25,069 nucleotides of DNA from Terriglobia bacterium. GTDB lineage: Bacteria > Acidobacteriota > Terriglobia > UBA7540. Under the pieces are notes generated by a model. The model made no database searches. It worked only from the letters and a program-made list of their open reading frames with translations, and was not told where the DNA came from. Location of the stretch: contig JASHTO010000432.1 of assembly GCA_030040515.1 (NCBI GenBank), forward strand, positions 1-25,069, given 5' to 3'. Shown piece by piece: positions 9,541 to 15,656 of this stretch. Made by a program: the position numbers and the translations under genes. Positions within the stretch are counted from its first letter, which is position 1; each line of letters starts with the position of its first letter.

Positions 9541-10271
9541 GCGCTGACCGTGCTGCTCGACGGGGCCAGGCCGCCGGGCAGGATTCCGCTGCCCGTGCTG
9601 ACGGCGGGTCTCGTAGGCCTCCGCGCGGAATCTTTTGCCGGAACGCTTGCTTCTAGGACCCTTCCACCCTCGTGTGCATTGAGGCCCACAGTGTCGATAC
9701 CGAAATTCCCGCCGTCGGCTGCAATCCCCAGAGAAGACACGCCAGTGCCGGTCAACGAAAAACTTTGTGTCGCTTCGTGGGTGGTATCTGAAATAGTGAG
9801 CGTCGCGCTGCGTAAGCCCGCGGCCGAAGGCGTGAAGATTACGCTGATGGTGCAGCTCTTTTCCGCCGCAAGAGTGGCGGGACCGGCGGGACAATTGCCG
9901 CCGGCAGCGTAATCCGCCGCGGCTTCTCCGCGAATCGCTGTGCTCACGCCAATCGGCACCGTAGTGCCGTTCCTAAACGTTGCGCTTAGTGCGGCACTGG
10001 GTTGATTCAATGTGTGAGCGCCGAATTCCAGCCTGGATGGAATGGGCGAAGACTGCGCGAAAGCGGCGACCCGGGTCCCGAGAAGAAGCAACAGGAGAAT
10101 CGTAGCGCGCCGGCACCAGCGCGCTGTACCGCGCGCCGCCACTACCGTGGCACGGGCATCCCGCCGGTGAAAGGCCACACCCAGGACGGGCGTGCCGTGA
10201 CGCGTACCACGCCTTTGCCGCTGACTCATTTGAGTGCGCCCCGAGGGATGGGAGTGATCCAACGGTTGCAT
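3921..10271 (-). CDS. Giant secreted Kelch / BID_2 / ASPM repeat protein, main part
   Basis: I chose ATG 10271-10269 because AGGAGG lies 6 bases upstream; the frame is open further upstream to 10349 without a comparable site. The order is: a long basic n-region (residues 1-56), a hydrophobic signal core LLLLLLGTRVAAFAQ (about 59-73), an ASPM-like sandwich (about 9730-10070), two BID_2 Ig-like domains (about 8950-9540), seven Kelch blades (7895-8945), two BID_2, seven blades (6208-7310), two BID_2, seven blades (4606-5635), one BID_2-like domain, and then a fourth propeller broken after its second blade. Blade signature is HTATLLxxGxVLxAGG; the BID_2 domains show QFTATGxYSDG and TSSNP motifs. 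With the frameshift repaired, 10271 to 3160 gives exactly 2371 codons including the stop. The protein is probably an extracellular binding or surface scaffold; no enzyme motif was seen, and the galactose-oxidase-like fold does not by itself imply oxidase activity. Confidence 0.9.
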   Translation of the reverse strand: MQPLDHSHPSGRTQMSQRQRRGTRHGTPVLGVAFHRRDARATVVAARGTARWCRRATILLLLLLGTRVAAFAQSSPIPSRLEFGAHTLNQPSAALSATFRNGTTVPIGVSTAIRGEAAADYAAGGNCPAGPATLAAEKSCTISVIFTPSAAGLRSATLTISDTTHEATQSFSLTGTGVSSLGIAADGGNFGIDTVGLNAHEGGRVLEASVPAKDSARRPTRPAVSTGSGILPGGLAPSSSTVSAIGLVSIVVTPLNSSISAGGTQQFTATGVYSDGATTNLTSAVGWSSSTLSVAAINGAGLATAAAQGSTVIMASYAAVSSPPTVKANAVTVAAPPIVISGPSTLSGSTTLTVTAPDLASIAVTPANASIAIGSAQQFTATGMYSSGTTQNLTGTGTWTSSNPAVATINSAGLASALAVGQTTITATSGGNSGSTVLTITAGFAPTTGSMNPGRAWHTATLLENGSVLIAGGESVANGSEAANNYLYNPVTGSFVLTGNLNDQRYQHTATLLPNGTVLLTGGENSGPVGSAEIYYPETASFSYTAGSLLQPRYEHTATLLPNGQVLIAAGANGCCGNPINYAELYNPATGTFAYTTNASTGAQTVLNTARLGHTATLLPNGMVLIVGGNTANNGQTPTAAAELFNPSTGVFTNTGSLNTARYNHTATLLNSGMVLIAGGYGCSGNGCTPAALNSAEIYDPNSGTFTNTGTMDAPRFQHTATLLPNGTVLLVGGTGATNETEELYDPATATFDTTAGLANGVFSATATLLNNGQVFITGGETASNVMLGTAEIYSPATLTPPNLVSIALAPTNPSIPLGGSMQFTATGTFSDGASEQLAAVNWTSSNPGAVSVSNDATNAGTAFAITGSSAVISACAGPICGSTSVKVGPALVSISISPAVTTIPIGAVAQFTATGNYSDGSTRNLTAAVAWNSSNTSAATVSNSSGSQGLASPVCGGVSTACTGTTTISATFGTIMGSAALTVETDVAYAGTLVTHRSQHTATLLNNGLVLLAGGCQADNVCPLAAAELYNPATGTFTSTGSLNTARYEHTATLLPNGTVLIAGGCVGTYCTPTASAELYNPATGIFTPTGSLNTARNAHTATLLPDGQVLIAGGGGCYYSTSNCPLQSAELYNPATGTFVYTTGYNGNPLVGGTLVQSTMTVTRVGHTATLLPNGLVVIAGGYVGSSDITNSAEVYCTVNVGPCSTSYFLGTFQSIRGMNSARADHTATMLNDGLVLMAGGTNGSSTVGEAELLNPTSLTFSETGTLNEPRAGQTATLLNNGQVLISGGGVALCCAYNNYGNQELYNPLTGTFAATGQLNTQIAEDTATLLSNGSVLIAGGNTTAGGNSDVLQAELYTPATLTPPNLVSITVTPATFALPLNSAQSFVATGTFSDGSTEQLAEVVWTSSNPGVVSITNDASDPGAGFALGSGAATLTACAGSVCGSAAVTVAPQVLSISVSPSSDTLPVGSQVQFYASGVYSDGTTRDVTSLALWSSSVSSFATISPQGVATGLSGGSTTITAALGPVQGSASLNVAAAVIGQTATADNMSFGRVGHTSTMLNLGQVLVAGGYDATGYVAQAELYTSNNSSTPNTGSFSIAGVGSLNTPRYGHTATLLDNGQVLIAGGFANGYALGSAELYIPSTETFAYTNAGPAAGLNTPRYAHTATMLPNGLVLIAGGIDSTGYPTATAELYDRTTQTFTPTGSMTLPRFWHTATLLPNGLVLIAGGSDELNDPISTAEIYNPNTGVFTPAGALNTARFLHTATLLNNGLVLLAGGFGAPGFLNSAEVYNFATGTFRPTGNLNIARDGHTATLLSSGSVLVAGGQNQDYLSSEEVFDPNSETFALSVNLPVAVSGATATLLADGSGDVLIAGGLGDGGYFDTASLYEPATLTPPGLISFNIVPALVDTVTVGMSLQNTLRFSVEGIFADGSTELLHAVTWNSLNTSLLRISNDAGNPGASLDISGAPSASVVSITATVGGITNFTSVNLRSSGFVPATNQTGNPVILNTAREQHTATLLNNGMVLVAGGTGVSGNSLNAAELYNPATGAFTETGSMNSARSSHTATLLSNGMVLMAAAATPPRSCTIPPREPSRTPPDPCRPRATVTRRRC
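10148..10200. repeat. Probable dispersed imperfect palindrome inside the Kelch gene N-terminus
   Basis: The plus strand reads ggcacgggcatcc, then a spacer, then ggacgggcgtgcc. The outer arms ggcacg/cgtgcc pair perfectly and the inner part imperfectly. On the minus strand it encodes RHGTPVLG and FHRRDARATV. From memory, RDARAT-type peptides recur as translations of an intergenic repeat in Acidobacteria, Verrucomicrobia and Planctomycetes; this is an inference, not checked here. The element sits between the start codon and the hydrophobic core of the signal peptide. Confidence 0.5.
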
Positions 10272-10277
10272 TTTTGT

Positions 10278-10283
10278 CCTCCT
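10278..10283 (-). promoter_or_regulatory. Shine-Dalgarno AGGAGG for the Kelch gene
   Basis: The coding strand shows AGGAGG, then a 6-base ACAAAA spacer, then ATG at 10271. It is the strongest ribosome binding site noticed in the window and decides the start codon over the upstream in-frame candidates. Confidence 0.8.
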
Positions 10284-10433
10284 CAACATTCCGAGCTGTG
10301 ATAAGGCTGACGACGTCTTACTGATGAACTGCCCCGGTCTTTGGTCCAATCATAATGTAAGTTCCTGTTTTGTGCGGTCGCCTTTTTCTGTACCAAGCTC
10401 AAGGTAAGTCTGCGGTGGGGGGCTTGAGAGATT

Positions 10434-10802
10434 TCACCAATCCACTTCCTGCACTGGTAGCGGGTCGTGCGCCGTGACAACACGGTCGATTAATTCGTCC
10501 TTCAATTGCGTCTTGAAGGATTCGAGGGCGGGGTCACGCCAGCGGTTCACGAAGTCACCTGGTTCGCTAACTCCTGGGGGATGTTAACACGTATCATAGG
10601 CGCAATCGTCGGAAAGAGGTCAATGTACTGCACCATATCTTCTCTTCGACAACCTTGCCAGCCCGCACCTTCCCGGCCCATTTGAAAATCAGGGGGACGT
10701 TGGCGCAGGCGCGATAATGAAACAGGCCCTTGAACCATAGGCCGTGGTCGCCCAGTAAATCACCATGGTCGGCGGTGAACGCAGCACAGCACGTGTGTTG
10801 GC
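10434..10802 (-). pseudogene. Sulfatase (alkaline-phosphatase superfamily) C-terminal remnant
   Basis: Three pieces in shifting frames read as a family sulfatase C-terminus. Piece 1 (about 10628-10800) contains FTADHGDLLGDHGLW and FHYRACANVPLIFKW, matching the conserved TADHGDxLGDHGLxxK region of type I sulfatases. Piece 2 (about 10560-10640) contains DMVQYIDLFPTIA. Piece 3 (10434 to about 10557) contains FVNRWRDPALESFK and ends DPLPVQEVDW followed by TGA. Between pieces 2 and 3, roughly a hundred residues usual for the family are missing, and pieces 1 and 2 are joined by a frameshift. The N-terminus with the formylglycine-forming CxPSR site is absent. The upstream break falls at about 10802-10819, right at the 3' end of the repA-like gene. 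Orientation matches the glycoside hydrolase cluster to the right, so it may be a severed member of it. Confidence 0.8.
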
Positions 10803-10818
10803 CGAGTGCTTACCGGTT

Positions 10819-11802
10819 TCACCTGCGGTTGGCGGGATGTAGAGCTGGGCAGTGTCTGGGGGACGACACAATGAGACATTGCCCATCGGGGGAAATATGA
10901 GCGGGGCATTGTGGCCAGTGGGCACGAATCACGCATAACCACTGATTGAATTTGCGCCGGAGGAATCGGTCCTCGGGATGGATGTGACATCCAAGTTGTT
11001 CCTTAAGGCCGCCTGGCGAAGAGAGCGGTACGCGAACCGTTCCGGATTTGAGGACCCAGCTTCTCCAAGCTATCCAAAGATAGAAATCGAGAACTCCCGG
11101 CGAGTTGGCGAGGGCGATCACGATCTCACGTTCCATCGGGATGCGGTGCCGGTCGATTTCCATGTAAAAAGCTTCACTAAGCGTAATGGTGTTGGAGTGT
11201 CCCTCTTCGGAATCGGAAACAGAGTTGTTACCCTCCGTGAACCAGAGATGAAGTCGATCGAAGAAGTGAAAACGGGCCCAGTCAAGCAAGTGGCCACCGG
11301 CCGGTTGATCTTCGGTACCGAAGAATATGGTCGAGGCAAATATCCGCTCGAAGCCGTGGATTATGCGCCGGTAGTAGCGTCCGTCTTTCGGAAAGCGAAA
11401 GAATTCGAGCATCTGCGCAGCACTATGGAAGTGAACGGTCCGGCTCTTTTGCCGGAGGGCGAGAGTTGCTACCCAGATGGGGATGAGACGATCTTGGCCG
11501 AAGGGCAGGCCGAAGTCAGGGTGGGCGACAATGTGTAGGAAAAAGCTTCCGTTGCGACGTTTGTAAAGCATCTGATCCTTCGGAAGGGGGCGGAGCGGGA
11601 GTCCACACAAGACGAACGGCCTGGCATTGAACGCGACCTCCTGCTTGTGCTGCTGTCGTTGTTCCCAAATCAGCAGGAGGGAGTTTAGTTGCTTGACTCG
11701 CCGACGGGAAAGCCCGATAGTCGGCAAAACTGATTCTGCAGAAACGAACGACGGCGAAAGCTGGCCAGCCTGTCTTAGTTCATCGGTCGAAGGTGCTTGC
11801 AT
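10819..11802 (-). CDS. Plasmid-type RepA replication initiator-like protein
   Basis: This is an intact ORF of 327 residues. The segment GLPFGQDRLIPIWVATLALR (residues 98-117), continuing with QKSRTVHFHSAAQMLEFF, and the later IPMEREIVIALANSPGVLDF (221-240), YLWIAWRSW and DRFLRRKFNQWL (278-289), follow the layout of the plasmid-encoded RepA_C family: a LPxGxxRLxxxW core, a middle ERIF segment, and a C-terminal LYxWLxYR plus FRRKF region ending with a DG-strand (SPDGQCLIV). RepA proteins bind origin repeats to start plasmid replication. Chromosomal relatives occur in Acidobacteria, where their role is unclear. No iterons or partner genes were recognised beside it, and no clear Shine-Dalgarno precedes ATG 11802. 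Its stop is about 20 bases from the sulfatase scrap, and a tRNA 3' half lies about 220 bases upstream, which suggests it arrived on an integrated element. Confidence 0.7.
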   Translation of the reverse strand: MQAPSTDELRQAGQLSPSFVSAESVLPTIGLSRRRVKQLNSLLLIWEQRQQHKQEVAFNARPFVLCGLPLRPLPKDQMLYKRRNGSFFLHIVAHPDFGLPFGQDRLIPIWVATLALRQKSRTVHFHSAAQMLEFFRFPKDGRYYRRIIHGFERIFASTIFFGTEDQPAGGHLLDWARFHFFDRLHLWFTEGNNSVSDSEEGHSNTITLSEAFYMEIDRHRIPMEREIVIALANSPGVLDFYLWIAWRSWVLKSGTVRVPLSSPGGLKEQLGCHIHPEDRFLRRKFNQWLCVIRAHWPQCPAHISPDGQCLIVSSPRHCPALHPANRR

Positions 11803-12021
11803 TTGGCAGCGGCGAGCGAGGACTCGATGGGCTTGGACACTCAGGACGTGGACACCGGTGTCCCGAACCCTCCCGCGGATGTCGACGCCTGTAACAGAAC
11901 TGTACCAAAACCCTGTTTATTCACCCTGAAAGGGATATGCTTCGAGCGAAAGCAGAATCCCCGAAATTGTGTAATGAGATGGAAAGGAGGATATTGGATT
12001 GAGTGCTTTACAGCCACACTC
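11803..12021. other. Intergenic region between repA and the tRNA-Arg fragment
   Basis: No gene is supported. The antisense ORF here translates the tRNA fragment as GVIRTPDPLLRR, a peptide I recognise as a common artefact of translating tRNA 3' halves. A short phrase ctgtaccaaaac near 11899 recurs near 12299, about 400 bases to the right, on the other side of the tRNA fragment; its meaning is unknown. Confidence 0.3.
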
Positions 12022-12066
12022 CTACGAAGCAAGGGGTCGGGTGTTCGAATCACCCCGGGCGTACCA
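12022..12066 (+). pseudogene. 3' half of a tRNA-Arg(ACG), likely attachment-site remnant
   Basis: The sequence fits tRNA positions 32-76 exactly: anticodon loop CTACGAA (anticodon ACG), 3' anticodon stem GCAAG, five-base variable region GGGTC, T-arm GGGTG-TTCGAAT-CACCC with a perfect stem, acceptor strand CGGGCGT, discriminator A, then CCA at 12064-12066. A 5' half would need ACGCCCG about 30 bases upstream of the loop, and none is present. The homology starting at the anticodon loop is where tyrosine integrases commonly cross over. A weak D-arm-like stretch (ttggattgag, 11994-12003) exists upstream but lacks the matching stems. Confidence 0.65.
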
Positions 12067-12881
12067 CCTAATTGAAAAATAAGTAGTTGTGCAACGAAAA
12101 GGTCCATCAATATCTCGCCATTTATTCTCACGGGATATCCACGAGAAATTCGTAATCAATTGCGACTGAAGTACTTAAGTCTTCACCCAAGTACCTGCTC
12201 TGCAGGCAAGTGGTCCTGAGTTTGGATTACAGGCGTGGATTTGTAAGTATTTTTAAGCCAATGGGTTACGCTTATCCCGCCGGACCGCTTGCTGTTGCTG
12301 TACCAAAACTGTAACAAAATCTTCCTTCACGCTGTCACCCGCACCTGCTTAACGAGAACGTTGCAGGTCTAAGTCGCCCACGTTCAAACTGACCCGGAAC
12401 GCAACAGAATCTGCCACAGGCAGATTTGTCCGTGTTATGGGCTGAAGACCGATTGGGTTAGGGCCATCGGCGCGCGGTTGTATGGTCCGCAAAAGATCGA
12501 GGCCGGTATGGCGGACGGGCGGAGAGGTAGGGAAACTGGAGGTGCGAACTTCACGGGCGAGACTTCACCCGATCGTGAGATTAGCAATGGCCTGCCCCTT
12601 CGAATTGCGAGCGAACGGAAGGTATGCGGAAAACGAAGCGAGCGGACGCGATTAGCGCTGAAATCGACCTTTCCTATTCGGGGCGACGTTCGGTAGTCAA
12701 TTCCAGCGCACTGTCGCGATCAGAAGCCTCAACAGAGTGCTCGCCACATGGAAGGCAGTCGTCGAGGCGCAGCAAAGAAGAACGCGATCACAGTAACTCA
12801 AAGTAGAGATTAGTGCGCAGCTCGCGGAAATTCAGCGGCGGGGCCTCGGGCGGGACCACCGCGCTACTCGGGCTGCCGGAC
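12067..12881. other. Long unrecognised region in the mobile scar
   Basis: About 0.8 kb was read in all frames. Short ORFs of 60-72 codons exist (for example 12478-12696 on the plus strand), but none shows a recognisable motif or a convincing ribosome binding site. An 8-bp hairpin is present at 12408-12426. Small AAGTAC/AAGTAT words recur near 12170, 12190 and 12244 but do not form regular iterons. The stretch is best regarded as decayed non-coding DNA. Confidence 0.4.
12408..12426. other. Perfect 8-bp hairpin with 3-base loop
   Basis: AATCTGCC-ACA-GGCAGATT forms a perfect stem. It is followed on the plus strand by tgtccg, not a T-run, so it could be a protein-binding or recombination site or a degraded terminator. 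No adjacent gene clarifies its role. Confidence 0.4.
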
Positions 12882-12887
12882 ATGTAA

Positions 12888-13199
12888 ACCACTGGCGGTG
12901 AGCGTTTCCAGGTCTCATTTGCGGACGACGAAGACAGTGACGACTGTTACTTTCTGGCCCAACGTCAATTGGAATCACCCGATCAGGGGCGGCTCTATGT
13001 TGAAAGCCATCTACGAACGCTTTCTCGGCATTTCAGGATAAGAGGAGCAGAGCTTGAGAGAGGCCTCTTCCGCTTGGAGATTATGTGTCAGCCACCGAAA
13101 ACGGTCCAGATTCGATTTCAGGTCGGCGAAACCCAATTTAACCGCCTGAAAAAAGTCCTGAGAATCATGCTTCCTTCGAGCGTTCTCAAGATCGCATGA
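12888..13199 (+). CDS. Small hypothetical protein, possibly start-disrupted; faint Imm10-like pattern
   Basis: The frame from 12888 to TGA 13197-13199 gives about 103 residues with protein-like composition: an acidic start (ADDEDSDDCYFLAQRQ), then PDQGRLYVESH, a central RIRGAELERGLFRLEI strand and a C-terminal helix-like FNRLKKVLRIML. The order YFLxQR, YVE, RLEI, IRFQ, then a terminal helix resembles small immunity-like proteins of the Imm10 type, but the match is weak and I do not claim it. The start is unclear. An in-frame ATG at 12882-12884 is followed directly by TAA, as if AAA had mutated at codon 2; other in-frame options are CTG 12954 or TTG 12969. It lies inside the mobile scar. Confidence 0.4.
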   Translation, partial: TTGGERFQVSFADDEDSDDCYFLAQRQLESPDQGRLYVESHLRTLSRHFRIRGAELERGLFRLEIMCQPPKTVQIRFQVGETQFNRLKKVLRIMLPSSVLKIA

Positions 13200-13439
13200 G
13201 CTCGTTGCTTAGCCGTCAACGGGGCCAGTGCCTTGTGGCGGGCTGAATTCTAGCACTGAAGGGCGTTTTTCGTTCCCAATCCATCTTCGGTGGTGAGTTG
13301 GGCTATTCGACCGATATTGGTAAACCCTTGGCGACTAGCAGGACTAATCCGTACTGCGCGGCATTCGAGTCGGGCACAAGAAGCGGGCATCCAGCGCCTG
13401 ATGACGGGCGTGCTTGCGCTGCACGTCGAGACGGAGAAG

Positions 13440-13790
13440 CCGGGCTGGTGTGGGACGAGCGCATCCCGACGGGCAAGATAACGTGGCTCTCGGGACAACC
13501 CGATTCAGGCAAATCCCTGGTCTTGATTGACCTCAATGCCCGCACCGCCGCCGGGCGTGATTGGCCCGACGACGCGAGGAACACAAAGGGTTCCAAGGAG
13601 GTTCTGCCGGCGGCCTCGGTGAAGATTATTAAGCGGGTCATGATCAAGGAAGACGGCAAGGTCATGGAGCGCCGCCAGATGCAGTTCCACGCCGACACTT
13701 GGCCGCTGAAGAAGCTTCTCAAGGCCAGCCCGGAAATCGTGATGGTGGCGATAGACCCGATTACGGTGTTAATATATCGCAAAGACGGGG
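13440..13790 (+). pseudogene. Broken RecA-fold AAA ATPase (AAA_25 / RepA-helicase-like) remnant
   Basis: The reading WDERIPTGKITWLSGQPDSG, then KS, matches the N-terminal lead-in and Walker A (GQPDSGKS, about 13493-13516) of the AAA_25/RepA-helicase-like ATPases found on plasmids and integrated elements, which typically read RIPLGKLTLLxGxPGxGKS. It continues LVLIDLNARTAAGRDWPD and later reaches a Walker B-like strand VMVAIDPIT (about 13739-13765). Between them the usual SAEDD strand region is missing, so an internal deletion of some 20-40 residues is likely. The frame then runs out at about 13775-13790, against the 3' end of the GH2-1 gene. The family protein is normally about 300-400 residues or more, whereas about 115 remain. 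No start codon or upstream primase part is visible. Confidence 0.6.
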
Positions 13791-13806
13791 CGCTACCGCT
13801 CGGCGG

Positions 13807-15656
13807 TTATCGCGATGATGGCCAGGAGTGGTGCACCGCTTTCGACTCGCAGTGCAGTGTCTCAAGTTTTCCGCCATCGACGGGGATGCTCCACAGCAGC
13901 ACCTGGTACTGCTCGCGTACGATATCCTTCACGTATCTCAGCGCCGGCTGCGCGTCGGTGGCGATAGGTTCGATGCGCGTGGCCGCGGCGATGCGGTTCG
14001 CCTCCGCCACTTCCATGCCGTTGCGCACGGACAGGGACTTCTCCCTGCCGTCGGCGTAGCGCAGGCGGTAGGTGGCCACCGTATCCCCACGCTTGCCCAG
14101 CAGCGGATAACCCGCCCCGAACGTCACTTGCCCCAGGATGTGCAGGCGTCCGCACTCGCTGCCGATGGGGATGGTTACGGGCGCATCCGCCGTCAACATC
14201 AGGGGCCGCACCGTTCCTTCCACGGAGGGCAAGTGGAAGGGAACCCCGCCAATCACGAGGTCAGAGCCCGACCATAACACAAATTTGCTTCCCGTGCGCT
14301 TCCACTGGTCCTCGGCCATGTCCGCCTTGGGCCAGTAGGCGGCGAGGCGGGATTCCAGATCCGCCCAGGCCTTCACGCCCGCCGTGCTCTCCACCAGCGC
14401 CTGCAATTCCACCGGCTGGAAGCTCGCTCCGGGCTCCGACGGCGACCACTTCAGCGGAAGGATGACGGGCGGGCAGCCCACCACGGCAGGCTGACGATAA
14501 CCACTGAACAAGCGCGCCAGCGCCTGGTAGACCTCGGGACGCGGCTCGCGCCCTTGCGTCACCACGCCCTCGAGCAGAATGCCGTTCAGCGTGGCGATTT
14601 CCACGCGGCCGAACTGCGGCATGTCCGCCCATTCCCAGAATGCCGTCCCCGCGATCTTTCCCTCGGCCTCCAGGTCCATGATCAGGTCCACCGTCTGCTC
14701 CATGACCACGTCGGATTGGCCCCATTGGTGCGCCCCCCATTCGGTAACGGTGAAGGGACGGCTGGGGCCGAAGTAATCGGCCTCTTTACGGAACTGGTCG
14801 ATGTCAAAGGTGTAGATGTGCTGATCGTAAAAGTCCATGCCCGCCTGATCGAAGATGGGCTTCGCTTCTTCCTTGGGCATGTTGTTGGCGAACGACACCG
14901 GCCGGGCAATGGGGTCGAGTTTGCGGCAGTGCTCCCTGCCTTCTTTCAGGTAGTCCGCGGTCAGGATGCACTCATTGCCCAGCAGCCAGGCGAAGATCGC
15001 GGGCGAGTTCCAGTCCCGCCGGATCGTGCGCTCCATGATTTGGTACCCGAGCTCAATGGTAGACCGCGGCATGGTGCGGAAGTCCATGTTCCAGTAACCG
15101 GGCTCTTCCGTCACCAGCAACCCCAGCTCGTCGGCCATTTCCACAATGTAGCGATGGTGCGGGTAGTGCACCAGGCGCACGAAGTTCGCGCCCAAGGCCT
15201 TGATCAGGTGCATGTCCTCCGCCATCTGCGCCCGCGTCAGTGTGAACCCCTGGCCCTTCCACATGTCGTGGCGGCCCACTCCCTTTAGGACCAGGCGCTC
15301 GCCATTGAGCTCGAAGTGATTGCCCACAATCTTCACATCGCGGAAACCCGTGTGGCAACTCCAAGCGTCTTCGCCCTGCTCCGTCTTCAACTCCGCCCGC
15401 AACTCGTAAAGATTCGGCTCCTCGGGCGACCACAGGTCCGGGACAGAAACTTTGAATTCTACCTCCGCCGCGGTTATCCCACTTGAAACCTGAATATCTT
15501 TCTCCACCCGCGCGATTTCCGTCTCCCGTTTGCGCAGCACCAGCGCAATGTGCCCCGAGCCCCCGGCTGAAGACGAGATGAACACCTTCCCCTGGCACGA
15601 AGCCTCTGTATAGCCGCCAGCAAGCTGGTACGCCAGGCGCACGTTGTCGATAAAAG
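13807..15656 (-). pseudogene. Glycoside hydrolase family 2 enzyme GH2-1, catalytic and C-terminal part
   Basis: This frame carries the sandwich domain (LWSPEEPNLYELRAELK), the GH2 signature GVGRHDMWKGQGFTLTRAQM, LVHYPHHRYIVEMADELGLL, the acid/base region FAWLLGNECILT (Glu about 409 in the repaired protein) and the nucleophile region FTVTEWGAH (Glu about 486), followed by a substrate-pocket strand GTAFWEWADM. It belongs to the beta-galactosidase/beta-glucuronidase family; the pocket looks closer to glucuronidase-like members, but substrate is unproven. It joins the upstream ORF if one G is restored in the run at 15657-15660. Near the 3' end, another frame reads SGAPLLAIIAITAER then TAG at 13793-13795, which aligns with the end of the GH2-2 paralogue. 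This suggests a second one-base loss near 13840. Both repairs give exactly 802 codons including the stop. Confidence 0.85.

Larger units (their letters stand above)
10803..13790. mobile_element. Scar of an integrated plasmid-like element (composite, limits approximate)
   Basis: Four observations point to old mobile DNA between two blocks of ordinary genes: a RepA-type initiator, a tRNA-Arg 3' half without its 5' half, a broken RecA-fold AAA ATPase of a kind common on such elements, and an adjacent sulfatase cut off at this boundary. No integrase, transposase, terminal inverted repeats or target duplication were found, so the limits are the outermost recognisable pieces. A tRNA 3' half on the plus strand is normally the downstream attachment copy, with the element to its left. 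That fits repA being inside, but leaves the ATPase on the right as either chromosomal flank or part of a second element. Confidence 0.45.

Noticed and set aside
11935..12066. A complete tRNA gene ending at 12066
   Set aside because: No ACGCCCG acceptor strand or matching D-stem exists upstream; only a faint D-arm-like ttggattgag is present, and 18 bases separate it from the anticodon loop.
11841..12131. 96-codon minus-strand ORF containing GVIRTPDPLLRR
   Set aside because: This peptide is the antisense translation of the tRNA-Arg 3' half and is a known type of spurious ORF.
12160..12260. AAGTAC / AAGTATTT words as RepA-binding iterons or an origin
   Set aside because: There are only three short, irregularly spaced copies with no AT-rich tract or consistent unit.
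13298..14059. 253-codon plus-strand ORF taken as one protein
   Set aside because: Only about 13440-13790 resembles an ATPase. The rest of the frame runs antisense through the GH2-1 3' end or through unrecognised sequence.
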